Assembly: GCA_016841945.1 (NCBI GenBank) | Contig: JAENYC010000001.1 | Span: 1 to 64,000, forward strand | Reading direction: 5' to 3' | DNA: 64,000 nucleotides | DNA from: Haloplasma contractile | Lineage (GTDB): Bacteria; Bacillota_I; Bacilli_A; Haloplasmatales; Haloplasmataceae | Shown here: positions 1-10,139 of the stretch, one piece after another | How positions within the stretch are numbered: the first letter of the stretch is position 1 | How the letters are laid out: each line of letters begins with the position of its first letter | Made by a program: the position numbers and the translations under genes | Notes under the pieces: generated by a model | Database searches by the model: none | The model's input: the letters and a program-made list of their open reading frames with translations, nothing else | What the model was told of the DNA's origin: nothing

Positions 1-85
1 TTACATCATAAACGTAACAATAATAAAAATATCAACACTTAAATTGAATTTAGCGTTAATATTCTAATAAAATATTTAATTATTA

Positions 86-114
86 TTGTCTCTCTATTAT
101 TTCAGTGATATACT
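86..114 (+). promoter_or_regulatory. Sigma-A type promoter of the glycosyltransferase gene
   Basis: The -35 box is TTGTCT (86-91), followed by a 17-bp spacer and the -10 box TATACT (109-114). A TG one base upstream of the -10 makes it an extended -10. It lies 26 bp before the start codon. I see nothing else in bases 1-85 beyond AT-rich sequence. Confidence 0.65.
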
Positions 115-140
115 TAATATATACTTTTTAAGGGGATGAA

Positions 141-1334
141 ATGATGAAATTGATTGTTGGACAGTTTAATGATTCCTATCCACCAGTGATGGATGGTGTT
201 GGAAATGCAGTACAAAATTATGCCTATTGGATTAATAAAAAATATGGAAAAAGTTATGTGATTACACCTAAATTCCCCAGATATATAGATGATGAAGAGT
301 TTGAAGTTATTCGATATGCTTCTACTCATTTACCATTAAGACCACCCTATCGTTTAGGGTTACCTCTTGTCGCATTTCATTCTAAGAAAAAATTAAAACA
401 AATAGATTTTAATATTCTTCATGTACATAGTCCATTTAGTTCAGGACAACTTGCACTAAAATTAGCGATTAAAAAACAAATTCCGATTATCGCCACATTT
501 CATTCAAAATTTTACGATGATTTTAAACAAATTCTTAAAAATGACTTTCTAGCAAAAATGGTAGTAAAACGAATTATAGCTTTTTATAATAAAGTAGATT
601 ATGTTTGGACTGTAAATGAACGAACGGCTCATACTCTAAAAAAATATGGTTATAAAAATAACATTGAAATTATACCTAATGGAACAGATTTTGATTCCAA
701 TTTTAATTTTTTAAAGAATAATTCTTATATGAAGCAACACTATCAGATAGAAGAAGATGAGTTAGTTTTCCTATTTGTAGGTCAACATATTTGGCAAAAA
801 AATATCAAATTAATTGTTGAAGCACTCTCATTATTAAAACAAAGAAATCTTTCATTTAAGATGTTGTTTATTGGAGAAGGTTATGCTAAAAAAGATTTGA
901 AGATATTAACAAACAAATTAAATATAAAAAATCATGTTAAATTCCTCGGTAAAGTAACAGATAGAACAACACTCAAAAGATTTTATGCCCGAAGTAATTT
1001 ATTTGTATTTCCATCTGTGTATGATAACGCACCAATTGTAGTAAGAGAAGCAGCCGTGTTAAAAACACCCTCCATAGTAATAGAAAATTCCAATGCACAA
1101 GAGGGCATAATCGATGGTATAAATGGATTCACCTGTAAAGAAAATGCTTTGTCTCTCGCAAATAAAATTGAACAAATAGCTGATATCAACTATTTACAAA
1201 CAATAGGGGAAAAAGCAAAGGAAACCCTCGCCCTATCTTGGGAAACCGTTGTTGACCAAGTAGGTAATAGATATAAAGAGATTATCATGGATTATCATGA
1301 TAATTTAAAGACCAAAATATATGTTAATCAATAA
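141..1334 (+). CDS. GT4-family glycosyltransferase
   Basis: A 397-residue GT-B glycosyltransferase that should transfer a sugar from a nucleotide-sugar donor. An N-terminal acceptor domain with the typical HVHSPF and ATFHS patches is followed by the donor domain (LFVGQHIWQKN, then GEGYAKKDL). Near residue 290 lies the family segment FVFPSVYDNAPIVVREAA, which resembles the E-x7-E region of GT4 enzymes. Members closest in style include processive or monoglucosyl-diacylglycerol synthases, so a membrane glycolipid product is plausible but not shown. AAGGGG precedes the ATG by 5 bases. The gene is transcribed alone, opposite to its neighbour, and ends in a hairpin shared with the convergent DUF1292 gene. 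Family is sure, substrate unknown. Confidence 0.85.
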   Translation: MMKLIVGQFNDSYPPVMDGVGNAVQNYAYWINKKYGKSYVITPKFPRYIDDEEFEVIRYASTHLPLRPPYRLGLPLVAFHSKKKLKQIDFNILHVHSPFSSGQLALKLAIKKQIPIIATFHSKFYDDFKQILKNDFLAKMVVKRIIAFYNKVDYVWTVNERTAHTLKKYGYKNNIEIIPNGTDFDSNFNFLKNNSYMKQHYQIEEDELVFLFVGQHIWQKNIKLIVEALSLLKQRNLSFKMLFIGEGYAKKDLKILTNKLNIKNHVKFLGKVTDRTTLKRFYARSNLFVFPSVYDNAPIVVREAAVLKTPSIVIENSNAQEGIIDGINGFTCKENALSLANKIEQIADINYLQTIGEKAKETLALSWETVVDQVGNRYKEIIMDYHDNLKTKIYVNQ

Positions 1335-1340
1335 ACAATA

Positions 1341-1364
1341 AAAAAGGACTTGCGTCCTTTTTTT
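1341..1364. terminator. Bidirectional rho-independent terminator
   Basis: The stem AAAAAGGAC/GTCCTTTTT with a TTGC loop is flanked by T and A runs. It can serve both the glycosyltransferase (+) and the alaS-ruvX-DUF1292 operon (-). Confidence 0.8.
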
Positions 1365-1373
1365 CATATGATA

Positions 1374-1673
1374 TTATTCATCATCGTCTTCATCTTCGTC
1401 TTCTTCCATGTTACTGACAAAAGTATTAAAGACTTCTTCAATCATATCCCATTCTTCTTCGTCTTCAATAGGTGATAATTCACCAAATTCATCATCATCT
1501 TGTGAGATATAGGAAGAACATAATACTTCAACTTCTTCGTCATCATCTTTAGTTTCAATAGGAACGTATAAAACATATGATTTTTCATACTCATCTGAAT
1601 CAAATGTAAATAAAATTTCACATAAAATTTCATTTCCATCTTCATCGACTATTGTTAAATAGTTTTCATCCAT
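1374..1673 (-). CDS. DUF1292 family protein (YrzB-like)
   Basis: A 99-residue, very acidic cytoplasmic protein with the DUF1292 pattern: [20 protein letters not shown] at the N-terminus, then [10 protein letters not shown], and a C-terminal tail of Asp and Glu. The function of the family is unknown. In B. subtilis the homologue YrzB follows the ruvX homologue yrrK, as here. I chose the ATG at 1673 because GGTGA lies 5 bases upstream; a GTG nine bases earlier overlaps that ribosome binding site. It is the last gene of the alaS-ruvX transcription unit, 15 bp after ruvX. The B. subtilis ireB-like gene that lies between alaS and ruvX is absent. Confidence 0.85.
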   Translation of the reverse strand: MDENYLTIVDEDGNEILCEILFTFDSDEYEKSYVLYVPIETKDDDEEVEVLCSSYISQDDDEFGELSPIEDEEEWDMIEEVFNTFVSNMEEDEDEDDDE

Positions 1674-1688
1674 TTTTTTCACCTCTTT

Positions 1689-2102
1689 TTATTTACTATT
1701 TAAATAGCTCTGCAGTATAACCACTGCTGCCATTTTATCAATAATTTTCTTTCTTTTTTGTCGAGATATGTTTGCATTAATTAATATTTTTTCAGCTTGC
1801 TTCGTTGTCATCCGTTCATCCCATAATATGACATCAATTTTAAGATCATCTTTTAATTGATTCGCAAATTGTTCACTTATCTTAGCTCTTTCTCCTATGG
1901 AACCATTCATATGTTTGGGATATCCTAATACGATTTTTTTAACTTTTTCTTTACTTACTATTTCTTTCACTTTACTGATGGCTAATTCTAAGTGATTTTC
2001 TTTAAAAACAAATGTTTCTACTCCTTGAGCAGTAATTTCTAAGCTATCACTAATGGCAATCCCTAATGTCTTAGTGCCTAAATCTAAACCTAATATCTTC
2101 AT
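1689..2102 (-). CDS. ruvX: Putative Holliday junction resolvase RuvX/YqgF (pre-16S rRNA nuclease)
   Basis: A 137-residue RNase H-fold nuclease. The first catalytic aspartate lies in ILGLDLGTKTLGIAISD, followed by the conserved VLGYPKHMNGSIGERA segment and the C-terminal WDERMTTKQAEKIL, where further acidic residues complete the metal site. Family members are linked to 16S rRNA 5' maturation and were earlier proposed as Holliday junction resolvases. AAAGGA lies 8 bases before the ATG at 2102; an in-frame ATG nine bases upstream would overlap it. The length is normal for the family. It sits between alaS and the DUF1292 gene, as in many Bacilli. Confidence 0.93.
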   Translation of the reverse strand: MKILGLDLGTKTLGIAISDSLEITAQGVETFVFKENHLELAISKVKEIVSKEKVKKIVLGYPKHMNGSIGERAKISEQFANQLKDDLKIDVILWDERMTTKQAEKILINANISRQKRKKIIDKMAAVVILQSYLNSK

Positions 2103-2176
2103 ATTTAACATCCTTTATATTAATACCACTATCTCATCCATATTATACCATTTTATATGTATAAATAAGTATCTTT

Positions 2177-4807
2177 TTATTTATTTTCTAAGTATTTTTC
2201 TATATATTGTAAAGACTTTTGAACATTATCAACTATTTTACCACCCGCTTGAGCAAAATCTGGTCTTCCACCACCATTACCGCCACATATTTTAGCCATT
2301 TCTTTAACTAAATGTCCTGCATGAACTCCTTTTTTAATATAGTCTTTCGTTACTCCACTCATAAAGATCACTTTTTGATTTGTTATATTAGCCAAAACAA
2401 TGATGACATGCTCTAATTGTTCTTTAAAATTATCCACCATGTTTCTTAAGGCATTAATTTCAATATTTTTAAGTGTTGCGGTTAATACCGTATAGCCATT
2501 TATCTCTCTTTTTTGATTTAAGATATCGTTTACTTCCATATTGGCCATCTTCTGATTTAGTGATGTTATTTCTTTAGAAAGATTTTTATTTTCTTCCACT
2601 AAAGATTTTACTTTTGTTACGATTTCTTGAGGGGTTGTTTTTAATAAAGATGATATCCTTTCAATTGAATGAATATAGGATTGTGTATACTCAATCGCTT
2701 TTTCACTCGTTACCGCTTCAATTCTTCTAATACCAGCTCCAATTCCTGATTCTGATATAATTTTAAATAGTCCAATTTCCGATGAATTTTTAACATGACA
2801 ACCTCCGCATAATTCTATACTAAATTTTCCAGCAGTTACAACACGAACGATATCACCATATTTTTCAGTAAATAACGCGGTAGCACCTAATTCTTTTGCT
2901 GTATCTATTGGCATTTCTTGATAAGTCACCGTTATATTTTCAAGGATTCGTTCATTAACAATCCGTTCTATTTCAACTAGTTGCTCTTTTGTCACTGGTT
3001 CATAATGATTAAAGTCAAAACGTAACCGTTCTGATGAAACATACGACCCAGCTTGAGTAATATGTTCACCTAAAACAATTTTTAACGCTTTATGTAAAAG
3101 ATGCGTAGCAGTATGATTTCTTGTTATTAAATCCCTAGAAAAGCGATTAACTTTTAACATGACTTCATCACCAACACTAATTTTACCAGAGAATACAGTG
3201 CAAAAATGTAAATGCTGATTATTTGGCGCTTTCGTCACATCATTCACAATAACCCTTGCTATGTCACTTAAAATAAATCCTGTATCTGCAACTTGTCCAC
3301 CTGATATTGCATAAAACGGCGTTTTATCAAATATGATTTGAATTTCATCACCTTCATTTGCTTCTGTTAAAAGTTTATTTTTATCAATAATATATAAAAT
3401 TTTCCCCTTTACTTCTAATTCTTCATATCCCACATAAAGTGACTCATCCTTTATATCCATTAATGTTTTATTTTGCGTTTGCATTGAATCAATATCTTCT
3501 CTCGCTTCTCTTCCTCTTCTCCTTTGCATTTCTAGTTCTTTTTTAAATCCATCTAAATCAACTCTAAAACCTGCTTCCTCTGCGTATTCAATTGTAAGTT
3601 CAATTGGAAAACCATAAGTGTCATATAATTTAAACGCTGTTTGTCCATCAATTTCCTTATTTTTTGCATTTTTTATCACATTATTTAATATACCTAAACC
3701 TTCTTGTAGTGTTTCATGAAAACGCATTTCTTCTTTTTCTAAAATCATTTGAATATAATCTATTTTATTGACTAACTCAGGATAAAAATCTCCCATAATA
3801 TTAGTCACAACAGGTACTAATTGTTTCATAAAAGGTTTTTCAATCCCTAATTTGCGTGCATATTTAACTGCTCTTCTTATCAACCGTCTAATGACATAAC
3901 CTCTTCCTTCATTTGAAGGTAGTGCTCCATCACAAATCGCAAAACAACAGGTTCTTATATGGTCTGCTATCACTCTAAAACTAATATCATTTTCTTTTGA
4001 TTGTAAGTATGCCTTTTTTGATATATCTTCTATTTTGTGAATAATGGGTAAGAATAAATCTGTATCATAATTCGTTTTGACATCTTGAATAACAGCTGTC
4101 ATTCGTTCAAAACCCATTCCTGTATCGATATTTTTATTTGGTAATTCAGGGTATTCCTCTCTTTTTAACCCATCCTTCGCATTATATTGAGAAAACACCA
4201 AATTCCAAATTTCTAAATATCGTTCATTTTCTCCACCTGGATATAATTCTTCTTTAGGTGTATCATACTCATATTGCTTACCACGGTCATAAAATATCTC
4301 TGTATTTGGCCCAGATGGACCTTCTCCTATTTCCCAAAAATTGTCTTCTAACTTAATAATGTGGCTTGGGTCCATCCCCATCTCTATCCAATAATCGTAT
4401 GCTTCTTGATCATTTGGATAAATGGTTGCATATAACTTGTCCTTATCAAAGCCAAACCATTTATCACTTGTTAATAATTCCCAAGCATAAAAGATGGCAT
4501 CTTTTTTAAAATAATCTCCAATAGAAAAATTACCCAACATTTCAAAAAAGGTATGATGTCTTGCAGTCTTTCCAACATTGTCTATATCATTCGTACGAAT
4601 CGATTTTTGAGAACTAGCCATCCGTGGATTTTCAGGGACTAAACGACCATCAAAATATTTTTTTAATGTTGCTACTCCTGAATTAATCCATAATAAAGTT
4701 GGGTCTTCAACAGGTATTAAAGACTGACTAGGATAAATCTTATGATTTTTTGATTCAAAATAATCTAAAAACATCTTTCTAATTTGTGAACCAGTTAATT
4801 CTTTCAT
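2177..4807 (-). CDS. alaS: Alanine--tRNA ligase
   Basis: An 876-residue class II aminoacyl-tRNA synthetase that charges tRNA-Ala in the cytoplasm; the length is standard. The catalytic domain opens with LTGSQIRKMFLDYF and contains the motif 2 region. The editing domain has the zinc-binding HTATHLLH and CGGCHVKNSSEIG motifs, so deacylation of Ser/Gly-tRNA-Ala should be intact. A coiled coil and a C-terminal DHHA1-like domain (CGGNGGGRPDFAQAGG) close the protein. The start at 4807 has AGGAGG 7 bases upstream; the frame stays open further upstream but runs into the T-box leader. Expression is controlled by that leader, and ruvX and the DUF1292 gene follow. Confidence 0.98.
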   Translation of the reverse strand: MKELTGSQIRKMFLDYFESKNHKIYPSQSLIPVEDPTLLWINSGVATLKKYFDGRLVPENPRMASSQKSIRTNDIDNVGKTARHHTFFEMLGNFSIGDYFKKDAIFYAWELLTSDKWFGFDKDKLYATIYPNDQEAYDYWIEMGMDPSHIIKLEDNFWEIGEGPSGPNTEIFYDRGKQYEYDTPKEELYPGGENERYLEIWNLVFSQYNAKDGLKREEYPELPNKNIDTGMGFERMTAVIQDVKTNYDTDLFLPIIHKIEDISKKAYLQSKENDISFRVIADHIRTCCFAICDGALPSNEGRGYVIRRLIRRAVKYARKLGIEKPFMKQLVPVVTNIMGDFYPELVNKIDYIQMILEKEEMRFHETLQEGLGILNNVIKNAKNKEIDGQTAFKLYDTYGFPIELTIEYAEEAGFRVDLDGFKKELEMQRRRGREAREDIDSMQTQNKTLMDIKDESLYVGYEELEVKGKILYIIDKNKLLTEANEGDEIQIIFDKTPFYAISGGQVADTGFILSDIARVIVNDVTKAPNNQHLHFCTVFSGKISVGDEVMLKVNRFSRDLITRNHTATHLLHKALKIVLGEHITQAGSYVSSERLRFDFNHYEPVTKEQLVEIERIVNERILENITVTYQEMPIDTAKELGATALFTEKYGDIVRVVTAGKFSIELCGGCHVKNSSEIGLFKIISESGIGAGIRRIEAVTSEKAIEYTQSYIHSIERISSLLKTTPQEIVTKVKSLVEENKNLSKEITSLNQKMANMEVNDILNQKREINGYTVLTATLKNIEINALRNMVDNFKEQLEHVIIVLANITNQKVIFMSGVTKDYIKKGVHAGHLVKEMAKICGGNGGGRPDFAQAGGKIVDNVQKSLQYIEKYLENK

Positions 4808-4829
4808 CTTGTTTCCTCCTTTTTTTATT

Positions 4830-5064
4830 AAAAAAGTCCCTTGCTTAAAAAGCAAGGGACGATATAATCGTGGTACCACCCTAATTCTGAAAAACAATTA
4901 TTTTCAGCACTCTAATCGTTGTAACGGACCAATCCGGTAGTTTTTTACACTACACTCAAGAGTAGCTTCAATCATCATATCCTACAATTTCTTTCAGCCA
5001 AGGAAATTATTCTCTAGAAGGCATTTGATAATTTACTCATCTCTATCATCGTGTTATTTTATAC
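4830..5064 (-). promoter_or_regulatory. T-box riboswitch (Ala, GCU specifier) upstream of alaS
   Basis: On the minus strand the leader carries the T-box core AGGGTGGTACCACGA (4868-4882), which pairs with the tRNA acceptor end. It is followed by a terminator stem GTCCCTTGCT/AGCAAGGGAC (4836-4860) and a T run. Upstream, Stem I shows the AGTA S-turn (GATGAGTAAATTATC) and a specifier region TGAAGCTACT. GCT there (4964-4966) is an alanine codon, matching the downstream gene. By the known mechanism, uncharged tRNA-Ala stabilises the antiterminator and lets alaS be transcribed. Confidence 0.95.
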
Positions 5065-5070
5065 TTATAT

Positions 5071-5099
5071 ATTATATATCATACAGTTTAGATTTTCAA
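5071..5099 (-). promoter_or_regulatory. Promoter of the alaS T-box leader
   Basis: TTGAAA (5094-5099), a 17-bp spacer and TATAAT (5071-5076) on the minus strand. The -35 box overlaps the stop codon of the AI-2E family gene, so the promoter is embedded in the end of the upstream gene. Confidence 0.8.
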
Positions 5100-6187
5100 G
5101 AAGATTCCTTAGAAAGTTGTCGACAACGTCTTAATCTTAGATAAATTCTTATATACTTAATAATTAATAAAATAATCGCTAGTAGAGGAATCGCAAAAAT
5201 CATCCCAATAATACCAAAGTATTTACCAAATATAATAAATGCTAGAAGAATGAGTAAAGGATGAGAATCAATCGACTTGCTTTGAATATAAGGTGTCACG
5301 ATATTAGACTCTATCAGTTGCACAATAACGATTACAACAAGGGTCAATATAGCAATCTCCCATGATTTCGTAAGAGCAAAAAGGACAGCTGGTATTCCAC
5401 CTATATAAGCACCAATTATCGGTATAGCATTTGTATATCCTATAATAAAGCCAAATAAAAGTGGGTATTGCAATCCAACAATATAAAATCCAATTCCAGA
5501 TACGAGTGCCATTAAATTCATGATTAAAATTAAACCTCTAAAATAGGCACCTACTTCTTCATCAGCTTCTTTTAAAAAGTGAAAAATATATCGCATATTA
5601 TGTTTGGTTAAAAATTTTTTTAATTTATCTTTTATATAATTGTAATCATATAAAAAATAATAACTCACAATAGGGGTCAAAACAATAATGTTAAAAGATT
5701 GTAAGATACCATTCATATGCTTCGTTGAAAAACGAAACTTAAATACATTATCCATTGTCCAATTTTCTATATCTGTCATATTAAAATGATATTTTTCAGG
5801 GATAAAATCAAACTGTATCCAAAGATTATTAATGAAGTCTTCTAGTGATTGATAAAATTGTGGTAATTGTTTGGTTAATTCATTAATTTGTGTAAAAACA
5901 ATGGGTATTAAGCTAGAAATGAAGTAGATAGCCAATATGATAAAGGTAATATAGACTAAAAAAACTGCCAATACTCGATTAATACCCTGTTCTTCTATTT
6001 TATCTACTAATGTATGTAGTAAAAAAGCAAAGAAAAATCCGATAATAAATGGATTTAAAATATAAACAAATTTCATAAAATATTGATATAATATAGGAAG
6101 GGCTATATTACTTAATATAATGAGGACATAAATAGAAAAAATGATGAGAAGTGTATACAGAATTTTCATTTCTTTTTTATGAATCAT
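5096..6187 (-). CDS. AI-2E family (UPF0118/PerM-like) membrane protein
   Basis: A 363-residue polytopic membrane protein with about eight hydrophobic segments. It has the family layout: N-terminal helices, a soluble stretch near residues 110-160 (QINELTKQLPQFYQSLEDFI), then a helical block with GFIIGYTNAIPIIGAYIGGIPAVLFAL and DSHPLLILLAFIIFGKYFGIIGMIFAIPL. Members have been tied to AI-2 export or Na+/H+ exchange; the substrate here cannot be told. The B. subtilis homologue YrrI also lies directly upstream of alaS. GGTGA precedes the ATG by 4 bases. A TATAAT at 6205-6210 suggests its own promoter after the terminator of the small upstream gene. Confidence 0.88.
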   Translation of the reverse strand: MIHKKEMKILYTLLIIFSIYVLIILSNIALPILYQYFMKFVYILNPFIIGFFFAFLLHTLVDKIEEQGINRVLAVFLVYITFIILAIYFISSLIPIVFTQINELTKQLPQFYQSLEDFINNLWIQFDFIPEKYHFNMTDIENWTMDNVFKFRFSTKHMNGILQSFNIIVLTPIVSYYFLYDYNYIKDKLKKFLTKHNMRYIFHFLKEADEEVGAYFRGLILIMNLMALVSGIGFYIVGLQYPLLFGFIIGYTNAIPIIGAYIGGIPAVLFALTKSWEIAILTLVVIVIVQLIESNIVTPYIQSKSIDSHPLLILLAFIIFGKYFGIIGMIFAIPLLAIILLIIKYIRIYLRLRRCRQLSKESS

Positions 6188-6263
6188 ACTATCACCCGAT
6201 TCCTAACACTATTATATGCGATTTTGCAATAAAATATAAAACTAAAAGCATTTTGTACTAAGT

Positions 6264-6297
6264 AAAACTGCATCAATTTAAAAATTGATGCAGTTTT
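6264..6297. terminator. Hairpin terminator between the small YrzQ-like gene and the AI-2E gene
   Basis: A near-perfect inverted repeat AAAACTGCATCAATTT/AAATTGATGCAGTTTT with a short A loop. It lies just after the stop codon at 6303 on the minus strand, and the arm ends in TTTT. Confidence 0.7.
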
Positions 6298-6302
6298 ATT
6301 TC

Positions 6303-6452
6303 TTAAAAGATCTCTCTAATCTTTCTAATCGATTTCGAATTATTTTTCATCATTTTTCGCATTTGTCTTGACAACATTGGTTGGTTCTCAGTTATTCTTT
6401 GATACGCTAATGTACCTACTACTCCTAACATTAGATAAGATATAGCTCTCAT
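6303..6452 (-). CDS. Small membrane-anchored protein, YrzQ-like (DUF3918-type)
   Basis: A 49-residue gene that starts ATG AGA GCT ATA TCT with GAGGTGA 5 bases upstream. The product has a short hydrophobic N-terminus (MRAISYLMLGVVGTLAY) and a strongly basic tail (RQMRKMMKNN, SIRKIREIF). This pattern, and its place between recD2 and the AI-2E gene, match B. subtilis yrzQ. It is followed by a hairpin terminator. The function of the family is unknown. It fills most of the otherwise empty 360-bp gap between its neighbours; the rest (6453-6548) is AT-rich with a tiny GTGC-TAAA-GCAC hairpin. Confidence 0.7.
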   Translation of the reverse strand: MRAISYLMLGVVGTLAYQRITENQPMLSRQMRKMMKNNSKSIRKIREIF

Positions 6453-6548
6453 TAATATCACCTCATATAGAGAGATCTTTGTGCTTTAGCACATTTTTAT
6501 TTTTTACTTAATAGTTATAAATCATAAGGTGCAATATTTTCCAACACA

Positions 6549-8855
6549 TTATAAAAAATCAAAGGGTGTAATATTTTTATTTGGTTTATACTGAAACTCA
6601 TAATCATCGATTGAGATAGTTTGATTAGAATCAAATGATTCTAATCTTTCTTTTAAAGTGGTTTGCCGCCTTTTTTCTCTTGTATTTAATACCGCTAGTT
6701 GATAGGCATCTATATCTCCAATCATAATTAAATATTTTTTCGCTCTTGTAACCGCTGTGTATAATAGTCTTTTTCTAAGCATGATATAATAACTTTTTGA
6801 TAAAATGAGAATGACAATATCAAATTCACTACCTTGTGCTTTATGAATAGATATACAATAGGCAAGTGTAATATCATTTAAATCAGATGATTTATAATGT
6901 ACTTCATTACCATCATAGTCGATGACTAATTTTGTATCATCTTCACTATCATCATCTAGGAATACATGTTTAATATAACCAATATCTCCATTCATGATAT
7001 GATGTTCAGGTCTATTGACTAATTGAATTACTTTATCTCCTAATCGAAATCGTCTATGATAATGTTTAATTTCTTTTGTATTATTTTTTTTTGGATTAAT
7101 ACAATCTTGTAAACACTCATTAATACGGTCAATTCCCACTGCTCCTTTATACATTGGCGCCAACACTTGTATGTTATCAATTGTATAGTCCTTTTCTAAT
7201 GCATTTAATATAATAAATTTCAAATTATCTAAGATAGACGTGTTATGAGATTGAATAAAATTGCGGTCTTTTTGTTTCATTAATATATCATCTGTGATTA
7301 CTTGATGATTGATATCATGCGCTAAAGTAATGATGGATGAATCCTGATGCTGCCTATGTATTTTTTCTAACCTTACTGTCTTTACTATATTTGATTCAAT
7401 GATATCTTTTAAAACTTCACCTGGACCAACTGAAGGTAACTGGTTGATATCTCCTATAAAAATTATTTTAACATCATCACTCAAGGCTTTTAATAGGTTC
7501 GACAACAATAATACATCAATCATTGAACTTTCATCAACCACGATTACATTGTGTTCTAAGCGATTATGTTCATAATAAGTAAAATCACCCGTTATAGTAT
7601 ATCCTAATAGTTTATGAATGGTCTTTGCTTTCATTCCTGTTGTTTCATACATGCGTTTAGCGGCACGACCAGTAGGAGCAACCAATGCGATATGTGATTT
7701 TATATCCTGTTTTTTTAATTGATGATATTTTATATAGGTTTCTAAGAAACCATTGACAATCGTCGTTTTTCCTGTGCCCGGTCCACCCGTTAATATAAAA
7801 ACTTTATTTTTCATCGCTTCAAAGATGGCGTGTCGTTGCATCTTCGCATATTTTATTTGAAGTTTATCTTCAACATTATTTATAATTTCATTCATATCAT
7901 TATGATTTACATCTTCTTCACTATGAGATAATAAAGTATTAATCTTTTCAGCAATAAATACTTCAGCTTGATATAAAGTTGGGAGATAATAACGGTGGTT
8001 ATCTTTAATAATTCGCTTTTTAAGCAATAATTCTTTAATATTATGCTTTATTTCATCATCTGTTAAGATAATAGAATGGTCATTTAAAAATATTTTTGCC
8101 TTATCAACTAATTGGTCAAAAGTAATATATGTAAACCCTTCATTAAAACAATAAGTTTCAAATATATACTTAATCGCAGCTTGTATGCGATATGGACTTT
8201 TTAAGTCAAACTGCAGGGATATCGCTAGTGAATCAGCTTTTTTAAACCCAATTCCTTCGATATCATCAATTAAACGATAGGGGTTTTCTTTTAGATATTG
8301 TATGGTATTTTCTTTATATTGTTTAAATATTTTAGTTGACAATCGATTACCAAATCCATTTTTTAATAAAAACCGCATGATTTTTTCTGATTTATAATTA
8401 ACTAATAATACATCATATATTTGATTTTTTTTATTTTCATTAATTCCTTTAATATCAGCTAAAACATTTTTATCTTGAATAATTTTATCAATAGCATCCT
8501 CACCCAATGATTTTACTATCTTTTTAGCAGTTTTTTTACCAATTCCTTTAAATAAGTCACTTGATAAAAATTGTATTAAACTATCCTCATCTTTTTTTTC
8601 ATCCATTTCATAGGATTCAACTGAAAACTGTATGCCATATTGATTCTTAATGAAATCCCCATAGAAATGATAGAGTTCATCTTTTAGTAATCTAGGTAAG
8701 TAACCCACTATTGTGATATGATTATCTTTTGTATGTTGACTTAATTGTTTTTGATTTAAATCAGTTTTTTTAACTAACAGTCTACCAACATGATAATCAT
8801 TATCTTGATTATAATAAATTTCTCTTTTATACCATCCCGTAATCACATGACCCAT
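6549..8855 (-). CDS. recD2: ATP-dependent DNA helicase RecD2
   Basis: A 768-residue SF1B 5'-3' DNA helicase of the RecD2/YrrC type, which works without RecBC in Firmicutes. An N-terminal OB-like region is followed by tandem helix-hairpin-helix repeats (LFKGIGKKTAKKIV near 101, DIEGIGFKKADSLA near 198). The motor has Walker A GGPGTGKTT at residues 357-365, the VVDESSMID motif II and the C-terminal TLAYCISIHKAQGSEFD and LLYTAVTRAKKYLIMIGD motifs. All helicase motifs look intact. It starts 15 bp after mnmA, so the two are probably cotranscribed, as in B. subtilis, where yrrB lies between them; yrrB is absent here. The upstream Shine-Dalgarno (ATGGTG) is weak. Confidence 0.95.
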   Translation of the reverse strand: MGHVITGWYKREIYYNQDNDYHVGRLLVKKTDLNQKQLSQHTKDNHITIVGYLPRLLKDELYHFYGDFIKNQYGIQFSVESYEMDEKKDEDSLIQFLSSDLFKGIGKKTAKKIVKSLGEDAIDKIIQDKNVLADIKGINENKKNQIYDVLLVNYKSEKIMRFLLKNGFGNRLSTKIFKQYKENTIQYLKENPYRLIDDIEGIGFKKADSLAISLQFDLKSPYRIQAAIKYIFETYCFNEGFTYITFDQLVDKAKIFLNDHSIILTDDEIKHNIKELLLKKRIIKDNHRYYLPTLYQAEVFIAEKINTLLSHSEEDVNHNDMNEIINNVEDKLQIKYAKMQRHAIFEAMKNKVFILTGGPGTGKTTIVNGFLETYIKYHQLKKQDIKSHIALVAPTGRAAKRMYETTGMKAKTIHKLLGYTITGDFTYYEHNRLEHNVIVVDESSMIDVLLLSNLLKALSDDVKIIFIGDINQLPSVGPGEVLKDIIESNIVKTVRLEKIHRQHQDSSIITLAHDINHQVITDDILMKQKDRNFIQSHNTSILDNLKFIILNALEKDYTIDNIQVLAPMYKGAVGIDRINECLQDCINPKKNNTKEIKHYHRRFRLGDKVIQLVNRPEHHIMNGDIGYIKHVFLDDDSEDDTKLVIDYDGNEVHYKSSDLNDITLAYCISIHKAQGSEFDIVILILSKSYYIMLRKRLLYTAVTRAKKYLIMIGDIDAYQLAVLNTREKRRQTTLKERLESFDSNQTISIDDYEFQYKPNKNITPFDFL

Positions 8856-8870
8856 ATTTACACACCATCT

Positions 8871-10064
<1,194 letters not shown>

Positions 10065-10115
10065 CTAATATCTTCACCGTTTTTAATGAGTTTTCAATAA
10101 CTATATAAAAAAATA

Positions 10116-10135
10116 AAGGCTTCATCTGAAGCCTT
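10116..10135 (-). terminator. Terminator of the Ig-repeat protein gene
   Basis: The stem AAGGCTTCA/TGAAGCCTT with a 2-base loop lies directly after the stop at 10140 and is followed on the minus strand by TTTATTTTTTT. Confidence 0.85.
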
Positions 10136-10139
10136 CATA

